This document shows positions 47,743 to 55,377 of a stretch of DNA of 64,000 nt, one piece after another; the first letter of the stretch is position 1; each line of letters starts with the position of its first letter. This stretch comes from a virus, in IMG/VR virus record IMGVR_UViG_3300024258_001044, positions 172,338 to 236,337 of that record. One strand, 5' to 3'. The position numbers and the translations under genes are program-made. The notes beneath the pieces were generated by a model. It made no database searches and was not told the origin of the DNA. It saw only the letters and a program-made list of their open reading frames with translations.

Positions 47743-47774
47743 AAAACCCCCGGCTCTTTCGAACCGAGGGTTTT
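47743..47774. terminator. Hairpin terminator
   Basis: AAAACCCCCGG ... CCGAGGGTTTT with a CTCTTTCGAA loop: ~10 pairs with a G/C-rich base, flanked by A and T runs on both strands; on the minus strand it ends in GGGTTTTC. Confidence 0.75.
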
Positions 47775-47777
47775 GTT

Positions 47778-47975
47778 CTAATCTCCTACCGCAAAGAATG
47801 CCATCATTTTCTCACGTTGTGCTTTGAAAAATGGAATTTCAGAAGCTGCCTCTAACTGTTCATCAGATGATCGAAATTTATTTTTCAGCCTTTTATTAAA
47901 CAAGTATCCTTTATTGTAAGACTCAAAGAAATTTAAAACAAAAAAATCCCCCGACTCCGAAGAGACGAGGGACAA
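47778..47975 (-). CDS. Doubtful small frame between two terminators, 65 aa
   Basis: Open frame read from TTG 47975, but that start lies inside the terminator hairpin after the capsid gene and has no ribosome site. A TTG further in (after AAAGGATAC) is another option. Residues from about 20 on (FNKRLKNKFRSSDEQLEAAS ... KAQREKMMAFFAVGD) look protein-like and the stop is next to the second terminator, so a short gene is possible; the evidence is weak. Confidence 0.3.
   Translation of the reverse strand: MSLVSSESGDFFVLNFFESYNKGYLFNKRLKNKFRSSDEQLEAASEIPFFKAQREKMMAFFAVGD
47936..47972 (-). terminator. Strong terminator after the major capsid gene
   Basis: Minus strand: TCCCTCGTCTC-TTCG-GAGTCGGGGGA, an 11-bp stem (one T/T mismatch, one G/T) closed by a stable TTCG loop, followed by TTTTTTTGTTTT. 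Begins ~35 nt after the capsid stop. Confidence 0.9.
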
Positions 47976-48006
47976 TTTTTAGTAGTGGTTCAAGCCACTT
48001 AGATGA

Positions 48007-49026
48007 TCAGTCAGTGACAAAGCCAGAAGCAACGCCCCTAGGGTTCACGATACCGATACCGATAATCTCAGAAACAACCCAACCGAGCTTAAGCTGCTTA
48101 GGCTCGTCTGCTGGCAATACCTCGATGTCCTGACGGACAGGCATTACACCGACGAACTCCGGATCAGCCGAGCTGAAGACCTGCTTGGAAGGAACAATCT
48201 TAGAGACGATGATATCGGCTGCGAAGATAGAACCGTAAAGACCGGTCTGGAGGATTTCTCTGTGAGTTACAGGATCAATCTGTGACGCACCTGCTGCACC
48301 GGCAGACTCCCAATCAAGCATATCAGTGAATTCGTTGATGTTCATGAAGTACTTAGCTGTAACTAAGTCCCATCTGTCAACCTGACGCTTGAGGTTAAGA
48401 AGACCTGTCTTTGCAAGAGAGGTAGTGGTGGTTACGTTGTTAAGAGTCTGAAGTGCGTTCTCGCCACCCTTGTTGTCATCTGCCGCGAAGTCAAGTGCTG
48501 CAAAGATGTTAGCATCTTCTTGAGCCTGAATTTCTTGGCGTGCCTTCTGCTGGGCACGATCGATGACGTTGAATCTACGACGCTTAACTTCGTGGATTCT
48601 GACAGTCGGGTTAGATACAACCTCGAACTCAGGAACGGTAACTCTGTCACCGAATACGCGAGACTCTGGCACGGAGCCATTGCTTGAGATAACGGTAGCC
48701 GCTACATCAATATCTCTGTCGTAGACAGGAAGAGTACCCTGAGGAAGTGGATCGACAACAACAGCCTTACGGCCGACGCCTGCGTAATCAAGGTTCCTAC
48801 GAATAGGGTTAGCCATTGCCTGACCAAGAGCCATCTTACCTTCGTGAGAGAGAAGCGCACGGCTAATCATCTCATCTCTCTGCTCTTCGGAAAGAGAAGG
48901 AGACTTGGAAAGTGAAGAGTTGCTTGGAGTCAACTGCTCGATTACTGCTGCGTACTTGACAATCTGAGAGAGTGCTGCCTGAACGTTTTCTGAGCTAAGC
49001 TCACCATGTGTGTTAAAAATAGACAT
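48007..49026 (-). CDS. Major capsid protein, HK97-fold type, 339 aa
   Basis: Length and layout fit a large-phage major capsid protein: an N-terminal helical ~65 residues (SQIVKYAAVIEQLTP ... EEQRDEMISRALLSH), then the capsid core with GDRVTVPEFEVVSNPTVRI, a basic HEVKRRRFNVIDRAQQKAR helix (spine-like), YFMNINEFTDMLDWES and a C-terminal KLGWVVSEIIGIGIVNPRGV strand, the end pattern of many HK97-fold capsids. It follows a decoration-like gene with GGAG before its ATG and is ended by the strongest terminator of the window, in keeping with very high expression. An N-terminal cut by the phage protease is likely but the site is not certain. Confidence 0.85.
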   Translation of the reverse strand: MSIFNTHGELSSENVQAALSQIVKYAAVIEQLTPSNSSLSKSPSLSEEQRDEMISRALLSHEGKMALGQAMANPIRRNLDYAGVGRKAVVVDPLPQGTLPVYDRDIDVAATVISSNGSVPESRVFGDRVTVPEFEVVSNPTVRIHEVKRRRFNVIDRAQQKARQEIQAQEDANIFAALDFAADDNKGGENALQTLNNVTTTTSLAKTGLLNLKRQVDRWDLVTAKYFMNINEFTDMLDWESAGAAGASQIDPVTHREILQTGLYGSIFAADIIVSKIVPSKQVFSSADPEFVGVMPVRQDIEVLPADEPKQLKLGWVVSEIIGIGIVNPRGVASGFVTD

Positions 49027-49035
49027 ATATTCTCC

Positions 49036-49668
49036 TTACTTCTGTACACCAAGAAGGTAAAGTGCTGCGTATTCTACCTGAGCGTCTCCACCTGCTGCTG
49101 CATTGGTGGTGGATACCAAAGAGGTATCTTCGAGACGACCGAGGAAGAGTGCTACCTGCTGACCAGCAGTGGTAGTACGAAGCTTACCGTCGTTTGTTCC
49201 ATCAGCGGCTGTGCCAAAGAGGTCTCCATTAAGAGCGGCAGTTGAAAACTGTGTCTCGTTAATGAAAGCGTCTGCGGTTGCGCCGTAAAGTCCAGGCTTG
49301 GTCCAAAGTGTAACCTTTCCTGATCCGCGAACAGTGGAAGGACCCACTGTGATAATGCCGGTTGTGCTTGATGCGCCAAAACCAGTTCCTTTACCTACGG
49401 TAGTACCGATGACGGTGCCAAAGAGCGTTCCGTATCCTGTAGTACCTTCATCAACGAGTCCGTATAACTCACCGTCATTGGTTACAGAATCAAGTGAAAC
49501 GTGAATCTGTGGTCCAACAGTGAATACATCTGCTGCGTAAAGATCGGTAGCTACGTTGAGTGCTTCAAAAACACCAACTTCGCCGCCGACTGCAAGAGAA
49601 GCGTCGTCGTCTTCGAGGTCGAACTGACCAAGGGGCTCAATACCGGGCTGTAAAAGCTTTAAAGCCAT
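49036..49668 (-). CDS. Decoration/head-stabilising-like protein, 210 aa
   Basis: Directly before the major capsid gene (9 nt apart). Beta-rich, with abundant Gly/Thr/Val repeats (TGYGTLFGTVIGTTVGKGTG), no helices of note, acidic N-terminus. Small beta proteins in this place commonly decorate or glue the capsid, so that role is inferred. Ribosome site AAGGGAGA before ATG 49668; a palindrome and a GTAAAATG element lie in the gap upstream. Confidence 0.55.
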   Translation of the reverse strand: MALKLLQPGIEPLGQFDLEDDDASLAVGGEVGVFEALNVATDLYAADVFTVGPQIHVSLDSVTNDGELYGLVDEGTTGYGTLFGTVIGTTVGKGTGFGASSTTGIITVGPSTVRGSGKVTLWTKPGLYGATADAFINETQFSTAALNGDLFGTAADGTNDGKLRTTTAGQQVALFLGRLEDTSLVSTTNAAAGGDAQVEYAALYLLGVQK

Positions 49669-49698
49669 TTTTTGTATCTCCCTTAAGAGTTAAAAGTG

Positions 49699-49726
49699 AG
49701 TGTAGGTAAAACATTTTACTTACACT
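49699..49726 (-). promoter_or_regulatory. Palindrome enclosing a candidate -10 element upstream of the capsid unit
   Basis: AGTGTAGGTAAA-ACAT-TTTACTTACACT on the plus strand: 12-bp arms with one G/T. The minus-strand GTAAAATG (49712-49719) sits at its centre. It could be an operator on the capsid promoter, or a hairpin ending the 931-aa gene; the T tract on the minus strand is short (TTTT). Confidence 0.45.
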
Positions 49727-49743
49727 GATGAAAAACTTGATAG

Positions 49744-52539
49744 TTATTCGTTTGTTAATTCAACAATAATTTCATCAATTAGATCGGAAAGCTTAATGTT
49801 TCCTTCAGCGTCTGCTGTGTTAGCCTCTTTCACCAAAGCGTTCAGTAATTCTGCTCGCTTACCTCGAAAGTTTCCTGTTGGAGTGCTTAAAGCTACTTCG
49901 TAAGATCCTTTCTGTTGTTCAAGTAGGTTTTCAACAAGACCACCTCTTCCCATCGATTCAGATATTGTTAGTGATTCTTTGTGAGCTTCGCTAATAGTTT
50001 CCGCTCCGGAACCACCAAGAGGATGGTATAGATCAGTTTGATCTGCCTCTGAACTGCCAAGTCTTTCATCATACATGCCTTTGAGCCCTGCGAAGTATGA
50101 CTTAGCGTAGTCGTCCGATAGACCCTTTAAGGCGTCTTGGACGTAAGAATTAGAGTGTTCATCTGAGAACTTCTGTATCTTCATAGAATTGCCTTCTTTA
50201 TTAATAGAAGTTGCACCCATAGAACTTAAATTAGCTGATTTAATAATATCATCCAAAAAAAACTCCATAGAATATTTGTTTGCAACTCTACCTCTGTAGT
50301 GTTTTAATGCGTCTTTCCACGCAGTTCCACGCCCTCTCTTCCACCTTTTAAGCTGATGCCTCATGTGCCTTCTTAGCTTACCAGGGGTCGTGATTTGGTG
50401 TTCATATAGATATCCAATAGCTCTCCAATAGTAATTTTCATCTGGAGTCTTAGAGCTTCTTGTCAATGCGCCAGTCCATACTGCACCCTCTGGGTCAACA
50501 AAAGCTAAACCGGGGGGACTTGTAAGGACCTTGTTAATAATTCTTCTTGCAGCACTTCTAAAGCCTGCGCCACGCTTAGGAGCGTTGTCGAAATCGAGAG
50601 TTATATTTGTGCCAGGAATGTCTACTGTGAATGCATCATCTTCACTTTCTGCCGGCTTAGCAACTGGGCCTCTGATGCCGGGAATTACTCCTGCTGTACC
50701 TGAGCCCTTATCTCCGGCGCCACCAGGGGTTACACCTTCGGCTCTCGCATGTTCTGCTTGTTCAAGCATGTTCGGTGCAAGTAAACCAGATAGTCTCTGT
50801 ACCTCTCTGATGGTATCCATTGTTTCATCCCAGCCTTTCTGGACTACCAAATCTTGAGCAATTTCTGCTTCGTCATCAATATAGTCCTGTGACTCAGATT
50901 GCACTTCCCCAAGGGAAGCTGCGTGAGCCCTAAGTTGAGATTCATTCTCCGTCACGGCCACCTGCTGCAATGTGGTCATACCATCACGATATGTTTCAAT
51001 AAGATCTACCGTCTCTGTAAGGCCAGAACTATCGGTTGTGAATTGAACGTTTCCGTTACTGAATAAGCCGATAGCTTTAGCTAATGCCTTCTCAAGATCT
51101 GAAGCAATTTTTTTGCCTGCATCACTGTTGAAATACCAAGCTGCGCCAACTACTCCTAACAAGAGAAGAGCCGTTCCTGTTCCGACGATTACCTTTCCAG
51201 CGCCACCTCCGACTGCTTCTCCGAATGCACGAGACAAAGCTTTCTCTGCCATCTTTGCATCTTCGGAAATTTTAGCCGGATCCGTTGGTGCCCGAGGACT
51301 TCTTGGGGCTGCTGGGCCGGCAGGAGTAGGTTCTGGCGCGTTTCTTCCAGCACCAGAAGCGGCATCACCTGCGGCTTCAGCACCATTAGATACAACTCTT
51401 GAGCCTGCCTCTGAACCTGCTGCTCCAGCCCTTGCTGCCGCATTATCTAATACCGGTGCTGCTGCGGTTGGATTTGGAGTTGCTGCGGCTGCTCTTTCTG
51501 CCACTCTAGCAGTATCACCTGCGGATGTTTCTACAACTTCTTGAACAACTCTAAATTCTGGAGTCGCCTGAAGGCCGGCTTTCTCCATGCCTTTAAGAAC
51601 GCCCTTCCAGTAACCTGCTGAACGAGACTGCTTAAGCAACCTTTCGACAAGCTCTTCGTTTTTAGTTGTAAGTTCACCAACTGTTTTTTGCAATTCAGAA
51701 ACTGTTTGCCTGTATAAGCCAGATAGTTCTGCGCCAAGACCAGAAGCTTCGTCACCAACTCGTCCAACGTCTCCCGCAACTTCTGCCGCTTCTGCGGCTG
51801 CCTGTGCAGCTTCATCACCTGATTTTGAAAGATATTGTCTGAATGTTCGTTGTGCTTCCATTACAGCAATGCGCTGCTTTTTCAATCCGGAAATTGCAAC
51901 AGTAAGTTTTTTGTGTGCAGAAAATGTTGGCTTGAGACCATTTTTGGCATCTTCTAATTTCTTAACCCAATCCCCAAAAACCTCGTTAGAGAGTAGGGAG
52001 TCCCCTTTCTTCATAACTGCTTCTGGCGTTTCTCCAAAGAATGGGTTTCGCGGACTAATGATTTTGCCATTATCTATGATCTCAGACATTGCATTTGTAA
52101 GCTGCCTAAGGGTCCAGTTAAATCTTGCGGCTTGTACACCAGCCTCTTCCGCTACTGTTTTTGCAGCAGCTATTGCTGTGGCTTCTGCTGCTCTTGCCGC
52201 TCTTGCTGCTGCCGGATCTACTGGCGGCTTAACTTTGGCCTTTGGTGGGGCAGCTTTTGGGGGCGTTCCTTTTGGCTTTGGAGGTGCGCCCTTACTTGGC
52301 GTCACACTCATTCGAGTCTTAGCTTTTGGCTTTGGTGGCGTAGCTCCAGGAATTGTTGCGCCGGGCTTTGATGCAGGTGTACCTTTGGCACCAGCCGCCG
52401 CTGCGTCTGCTACTTCGTCAGTACCTTTTGCTCCGGTTTCAAAAAGCGGAACAAAACCATCTAAACCACCCGCATCTTTGCGGAGCATAGAGGCTACATA
52501 TTCATCAAATATTTCTGAACTTGCAGTCTTCTTAATCAT
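49744..52539 (-). CDS. Large Pro/Lys/Ala-rich virion-type protein with one membrane segment, 931 aa
   Basis: N-terminus MIKKTASSEIFDEYVASML, then a low-complexity Pro/Lys stretch at ~57-113 (PPKPKGTPPKAAPPKAKVK), an Ala-rich helical region to ~400, one hydrophobic segment at ~450-470 (GTGTALLLLGVVGAAWYF), and a C-terminal half with a basic patch (RRHMRHQLKRWKRGRG) and helices. No peptidoglycan hydrolase or other enzyme motif was found. TAATG coupling to the 148-aa gene and its place inside the head block suggest an internal or injected head protein; the membrane segment would fit ejection into the envelope. Function is inferred from context. Confidence 0.55.
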   Translation of the reverse strand: MIKKTASSEIFDEYVASMLRKDAGGLDGFVPLFETGAKGTDEVADAAAAGAKGTPASKPGATIPGATPPKPKAKTRMSVTPSKGAPPKPKGTPPKAAPPKAKVKPPVDPAAARAARAAEATAIAAAKTVAEEAGVQAARFNWTLRQLTNAMSEIIDNGKIISPRNPFFGETPEAVMKKGDSLLSNEVFGDWVKKLEDAKNGLKPTFSAHKKLTVAISGLKKQRIAVMEAQRTFRQYLSKSGDEAAQAAAEAAEVAGDVGRVGDEASGLGAELSGLYRQTVSELQKTVGELTTKNEELVERLLKQSRSAGYWKGVLKGMEKAGLQATPEFRVVQEVVETSAGDTARVAERAAAATPNPTAAAPVLDNAAARAGAAGSEAGSRVVSNGAEAAGDAASGAGRNAPEPTPAGPAAPRSPRAPTDPAKISEDAKMAEKALSRAFGEAVGGGAGKVIVGTGTALLLLGVVGAAWYFNSDAGKKIASDLEKALAKAIGLFSNGNVQFTTDSSGLTETVDLIETYRDGMTTLQQVAVTENESQLRAHAASLGEVQSESQDYIDDEAEIAQDLVVQKGWDETMDTIREVQRLSGLLAPNMLEQAEHARAEGVTPGGAGDKGSGTAGVIPGIRGPVAKPAESEDDAFTVDIPGTNITLDFDNAPKRGAGFRSAARRIINKVLTSPPGLAFVDPEGAVWTGALTRSSKTPDENYYWRAIGYLYEHQITTPGKLRRHMRHQLKRWKRGRGTAWKDALKHYRGRVANKYSMEFFLDDIIKSANLSSMGATSINKEGNSMKIQKFSDEHSNSYVQDALKGLSDDYAKSYFAGLKGMYDERLGSSEADQTDLYHPLGGSGAETISEAHKESLTISESMGRGGLVENLLEQQKGSYEVALSTPTGNFRGKRAELLNALVKEANTADAEGNIKLSDLIDEIIVELTNE

Positions 52540-52985
52540 TACGCTTCCTCGATTTCTTCAATTGCCCTTTCAATCTGATAGGCTAATACCATGTCGCCAC
52601 TGTCTGCGGCAGCATAAGCCTTCTTTGTTAGCTCCGCAATTAAAGACGCCTTAGCTTCCTTGACTTCTTCCTCAGAGGTGTCCTCTTCAACTTCATCATC
52701 TTCAGCAGAGTTAATGCTATCAAGAGCTGTGTCCAGTCTTTCTACACTCTGAGTAGTTCCTTCGATGCTCTGCTGAGTCTTTTCAGACTCATTTGCAAGC
52801 TCGCTTAATCCTGAAGCCTTTTTGTGCTGGAGAGCCAAATACTCAAATTTGGCCACGCTTTCAAGAACGATTTTTTCGAACTCATTAGCTACCTCTGAAT
52901 CATTCCAATCACGCCTTGTAGATAGAGACTCCTTACTTGGAAGATCCCATCTATTGCCGTTATTATATTTATTCCTGTTTCCCAT
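52539..52985 (-). CDS. Unknown acidic head-region protein, 148 aa
   Basis: N-terminal 30 residues basic and polar, ~35-65 helical (EFEKIVLESVAKFEYLAL then HKKASGLSEL), followed by Ser/Glu/Asp-rich helix (SAEDDEVEEDTSEEEVKEAK). ATG 52985 has CTGAGGAG upstream. Located just before the 931-aa gene in an overlap. Possibly a scaffold or adaptor; no motif. Confidence 0.55.
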   Translation of the reverse strand: MGNRNKYNNGNRWDLPSKESLSTRRDWNDSEVANEFEKIVLESVAKFEYLALQHKKASGLSELANESEKTQQSIEGTTQSVERLDTALDSINSAEDDEVEEDTSEEEVKEAKASLIAELTKKAYAAADSGDMVLAYQIERAIEEIEEA

Positions 52986-53019
52986 AGAAGCTCCTCAGTT
53001 GACCTCTTTTAATTAGTAG

Positions 53020-53895
53020 TTAGCTTTTGCTCTCTCTGCGAACTCTTTTGATAACGTTTCGGCTTACACCAAATTTCTCAGCCAAAGCTTGGCTGCTAAT
53101 TGTGTATGACATTATTAGTTCAATTTGGTCATCTGTAAACTCAATTCTGTTATGAACCTTACGACCTTTTAATGCCTCTGATATTTTACGACGAGTTTCT
53201 TCGCTTATCGGTAAGCCTTTATTCCAGGCAGGTCCCCGATCTTTGAGTTCAAGAGTTCCTGCACTTCTTAGTCTCTGCTCATGCTTTCCACAATAACGAA
53301 CACCATTTACCTTAGACCCATCAGTTCTTTCACACCCAGAAACGTTACATACCTTTGAGCCATAGTTTTTGGCAATCGTAGCTTCACGTTTATCAATGTG
53401 TTCCTGAGATTGTTTGTAGCCGACAAGTCTCTTATTCCCAAGATTAGCTTGACGAATAGCTTCTACATGTTCTTCTGAAAGCTTTTTGCCTCTGTTAGCC
53501 TTCGCAGTCTTTTCTATGCTTTCAGGTGTGTGAACCTCATACCATAGAGCTTTCTGTTTAGCTTTGGTCTTTTCAGAATGTTTCCAGCCGCCACGTTTGT
53601 ATCCGCCGGGCTTTAGGTTATAGCCGAACTTCTTATCACGAGAATTGTGCTCATTAATCAAATCACACTCTGCCGCATTAACCAATTCTTTTAAATCATA
53701 TTCTCCGATAATCTCAAATATGAAGTTATCTGTGCCATGCTTGTACATTGCTTTGTGGATATACTGATTGGTCTTCTGATTCTTAGCGAGATACTTGTGA
53801 GTTCTCCACCTAACTTTTGGCTGTACCGATTGGCCAATATAAATTTTTCCGCTTAAATTATTTGTGATTTTGTAAATGTAATACTTTTTAGACAT
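53020..53895 (-). CDS. GIY-YIG homing endonuclease with NUMOD3-like repeats, 291 aa
   Basis: The start at ATG 53895 is set by GGAGG 6 nt upstream; the frame is open 21 codons further but into the next gene. Residues 5-21 hold the GIY-YIG motif (YYIYKITNNLSGKIYIGQS), R29 follows as the catalytic arginine (VRWRTH), and an AAECDLINEHN segment near 95 supplies the conserved glutamate, before GYNLKPGG. Residues ~120-190 and ~240-260 are NUMOD3-type DNA-binding repeats (HSEKTKAKQKALW, LSEEHVEAIRQANLG, ISEETRRKISEALKGRK), with a Cys/His zinc-like cluster between them (CNVSGCERTD...YCGKHE). The C-terminal 40 residues look like a helix-turn-helix. It interrupts the head operon and carries its own -10 element. 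Confidence 0.9.
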   Translation of the reverse strand: MSKKYYIYKITNNLSGKIYIGQSVQPKVRWRTHKYLAKNQKTNQYIHKAMYKHGTDNFIFEIIGEYDLKELVNAAECDLINEHNSRDKKFGYNLKPGGYKRGGWKHSEKTKAKQKALWYEVHTPESIEKTAKANRGKKLSEEHVEAIRQANLGNKRLVGYKQSQEHIDKREATIAKNYGSKVCNVSGCERTDGSKVNGVRYCGKHEQRLRSAGTLELKDRGPAWNKGLPISEETRRKISEALKGRKVHNRIEFTDDQIELIMSYTISSQALAEKFGVSRNVIKRVRRESKS

Positions 53896-53912
53896 TTCGT
53901 CCTCCGTGCTTA

Positions 53913-53920
53913 CATTATAC
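53913..53920 (-). promoter_or_regulatory. Candidate promoter -10 element GTATAATG of the endonuclease gene
   Basis: Perfect TATAAT in the 37-nt gap between the head protein gene and the endonuclease, 18 nt before the ATG. No clear -35 box. Same GTAWAATG motif as in other gaps. Confidence 0.45.
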
Positions 53921-53932
53921 GCAAAGCGTTTC

Positions 53933-54625
53933 TCAGAGCCACAGAAACTCAAGGTCACCTTGAGTAGATGAAGGCGGTCCAGTTACGATAGCGACACCAG
54001 GATGCTTAGACGTTACTTGCTTCGTAGTAAGCTTCCCCTCTAATCCTACGTAAAGGGTAGCATTTACTGGGTATATCTGCGTAGTGTCATATTGATCTGT
54101 CGCATACCATCCGCGAGAATAATAGATCGTCAAACGACCGCTGGCCATTGTCGTATCATCTCCTGGCTTTGTATTGACTCTATAACTGTAGCTAACGATT
54201 ACGCGAAAGCTATCATAAGTACCATCACCATCTGCATCGTAATTTAATACGCTTCCGGCAGGGATAATGATGGCACCATTTACATCGTTGAGATCAACCC
54301 CAATTGTAGATGAAAAGGTTCTGGCAATAATGCTCGGATTCTCTAAGAATCCTGTCACTTCGGAAGAGCTTACAAGCTCCCCATTCCCATTGATTTCGGT
54401 TGCATTAACCGAAACCTCTACGACTTCATCTCTTTGAGCTTTTGTGAAAGCATCGGTCCTTGCATCGTCAATGATTCCGATCGGAGCAGTTCCATCACTT
54501 ACGCCACATACGATATCATTACCAAGCACTTTTAGCTGACCTATCATGCCCGGCTCAAATTCCGCTGTCATGTCTACGGTAACGCTAATCGGATTTGCGT
54601 TTTCCAAGTGAATAATTTTTAGCAT
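53933..54625 (-). CDS. Head decoration/stabilising-like protein, 230 aa
   Basis: Beta-rich with no helices: an N-terminal strand with a Gly-x-x-G pattern (EFEPGMIGQLKVLGNDIVCG), Ile/Gly-rich turns (APIGIIDDARTDAF), and a last part LYVGLEGKLTTKQVTSKHPGVAIV. 'TVDMTAEFEPGMIGQL...GTAPIGII' is a layout met in capsid decoration/stabilisation proteins that sit at strand exchanges on the head. Preceded by a hairpin and a GTAAAATG element. The homing endonuclease gene follows it. Function inferred from fold pattern and neighbourhood. Confidence 0.55.
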   Translation of the reverse strand: MLKIIHLENANPISVTVDMTAEFEPGMIGQLKVLGNDIVCGVSDGTAPIGIIDDARTDAFTKAQRDEVVEVSVNATEINGNGELVSSSEVTGFLENPSIIARTFSSTIGVDLNDVNGAIIIPAGSVLNYDADGDGTYDSFRVIVSYSYRVNTKPGDDTTMASGRLTIYYSRGWYATDQYDTTQIYPVNATLYVGLEGKLTTKQVTSKHPGVAIVTGPPSSTQGDLEFLWL

Positions 54626-54659
54626 CTAAACTCCATCTACAAAGTAAGTTGAAATTAAT

Positions 54660-54684
54660 AAAAAGGGAGGCTACAAAGCCTCCC
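54660..54684 (-). terminator. Hairpin terminator after the 214-aa gene, also a possible 5' hairpin of the next transcript
   Basis: GGGAGGC-TTTGTA-GCCTCCC on the minus strand followed by TTTTTATTAATTT. The GTAAAATG element at 54689-54696 sits just before it, so a transcript started there would begin at this stem. Confidence 0.75.
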
Positions 54685-54688
54685 AATT

Positions 54689-54696
54689 CATTTTAC
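54689..54696 (-). promoter_or_regulatory. Candidate -10 element GTAAAATG before the 230-aa gene
   Basis: Same octamer as in the chaperone and capsid gaps, between the stop of the 214-aa gene and the hairpin at 54660-54684. Confidence 0.4.
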
Positions 54697-54704
54697 TAAA
54701 TAGA

Positions 54705-55349
54705 TCAAGAAGTTTTCTTAATCTTCTGAATAGTCACTGTTACCATATCTCCTGCCAATTCATTCCCTTCAGAATAAAGCTGAGAGGACATCTTAGTAAG
54801 TGAGTTAACTACTTGCAACTTCTTAGCTGCCTTTTCTAAATAATCTTTTCTGATTCCCATAGCTGTAGCTTCTACAAGGTCTGCTGCAAACGATTCATTC
54901 TTACCATAAAGGCTTTTGGCAACTTTGCCTAACCCTTCAAGAACCACCTTTGCGCGAGCATCAACAAGATAACTAATGTCTTCCGCAAAGGAAGAGTCAT
55001 CTGCCAAACTCTCGGCAAGGAGTGAACCAGCGCTGAACCCGTCATCCGCAGAGGATGCTGGGCAGCCGCAAGAATCAAATGCTGCATTGTGAGATGGGCA
55101 TAGATCATCTGCGTAAGAAGACATATCTGAGATCTTTCCCTCAAGAGGGGCTCCAACATCTTCCATTCCTGTTTCTGGTGGGACCAGAAAATCTTCTGGT
55201 CTTGCGATTGCTTCAGCCTTCAGGGAAGAAGCAGGATCGCCTGCCTCTTCCTTTGAAGCTGTTTTCACACGGGAGTCAGATTTTGAATCATTTAGAAGCT
55301 TATACATCTCAGTTGCGATGTCGGCACCTGCGTACTTATTTCCGAACAT
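54705..55349 (-). CDS. Unknown head-region protein, 214 aa
   Basis: Start ATG 55349 after AGGAGGG. Residues 20-125 are Ser/Ala/Glu/Asp-rich and flexible with a small Cys cluster (DLCPSHNAAFDSCGCPASSA); residues 130-214 form two or three helices (VLEGLGKVAKSLYGKNESF, LQVVNSLTKMSSQLYSEGN). No family. Next to the protease/scaffold-like gene, which suggests a core or internal head protein. Confidence 0.55.
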   Translation of the reverse strand: MFGNKYAGADIATEMYKLLNDSKSDSRVKTASKEEAGDPASSLKAEAIARPEDFLVPPETGMEDVGAPLEGKISDMSSYADDLCPSHNAAFDSCGCPASSADDGFSAGSLLAESLADDSSFAEDISYLVDARAKVVLEGLGKVAKSLYGKNESFAADLVEATAMGIRKDYLEKAAKKLQVVNSLTKMSSQLYSEGNELAGDMVTVTIQKIKKTS

Positions 55350-55377
55350 ATTTAAACCCTCCTCTATTTCCGTTTAT

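Noticed and set aside
51869-52654. A 261-codon plus-strand frame opposite the 931-aa gene
   Set aside because: It mirrors the Ala/Pro/Lys-rich stretch of the real gene, giving a Gly/Phe/Ala artefact; no start signals.
53896-53958. 21-codon upstream extension of the endonuclease frame
   Set aside because: It would overlap the previous gene and begins without a ribosome site, whereas GGAGG precedes the ATG at 53895 and the GIY-YIG domain starts there.
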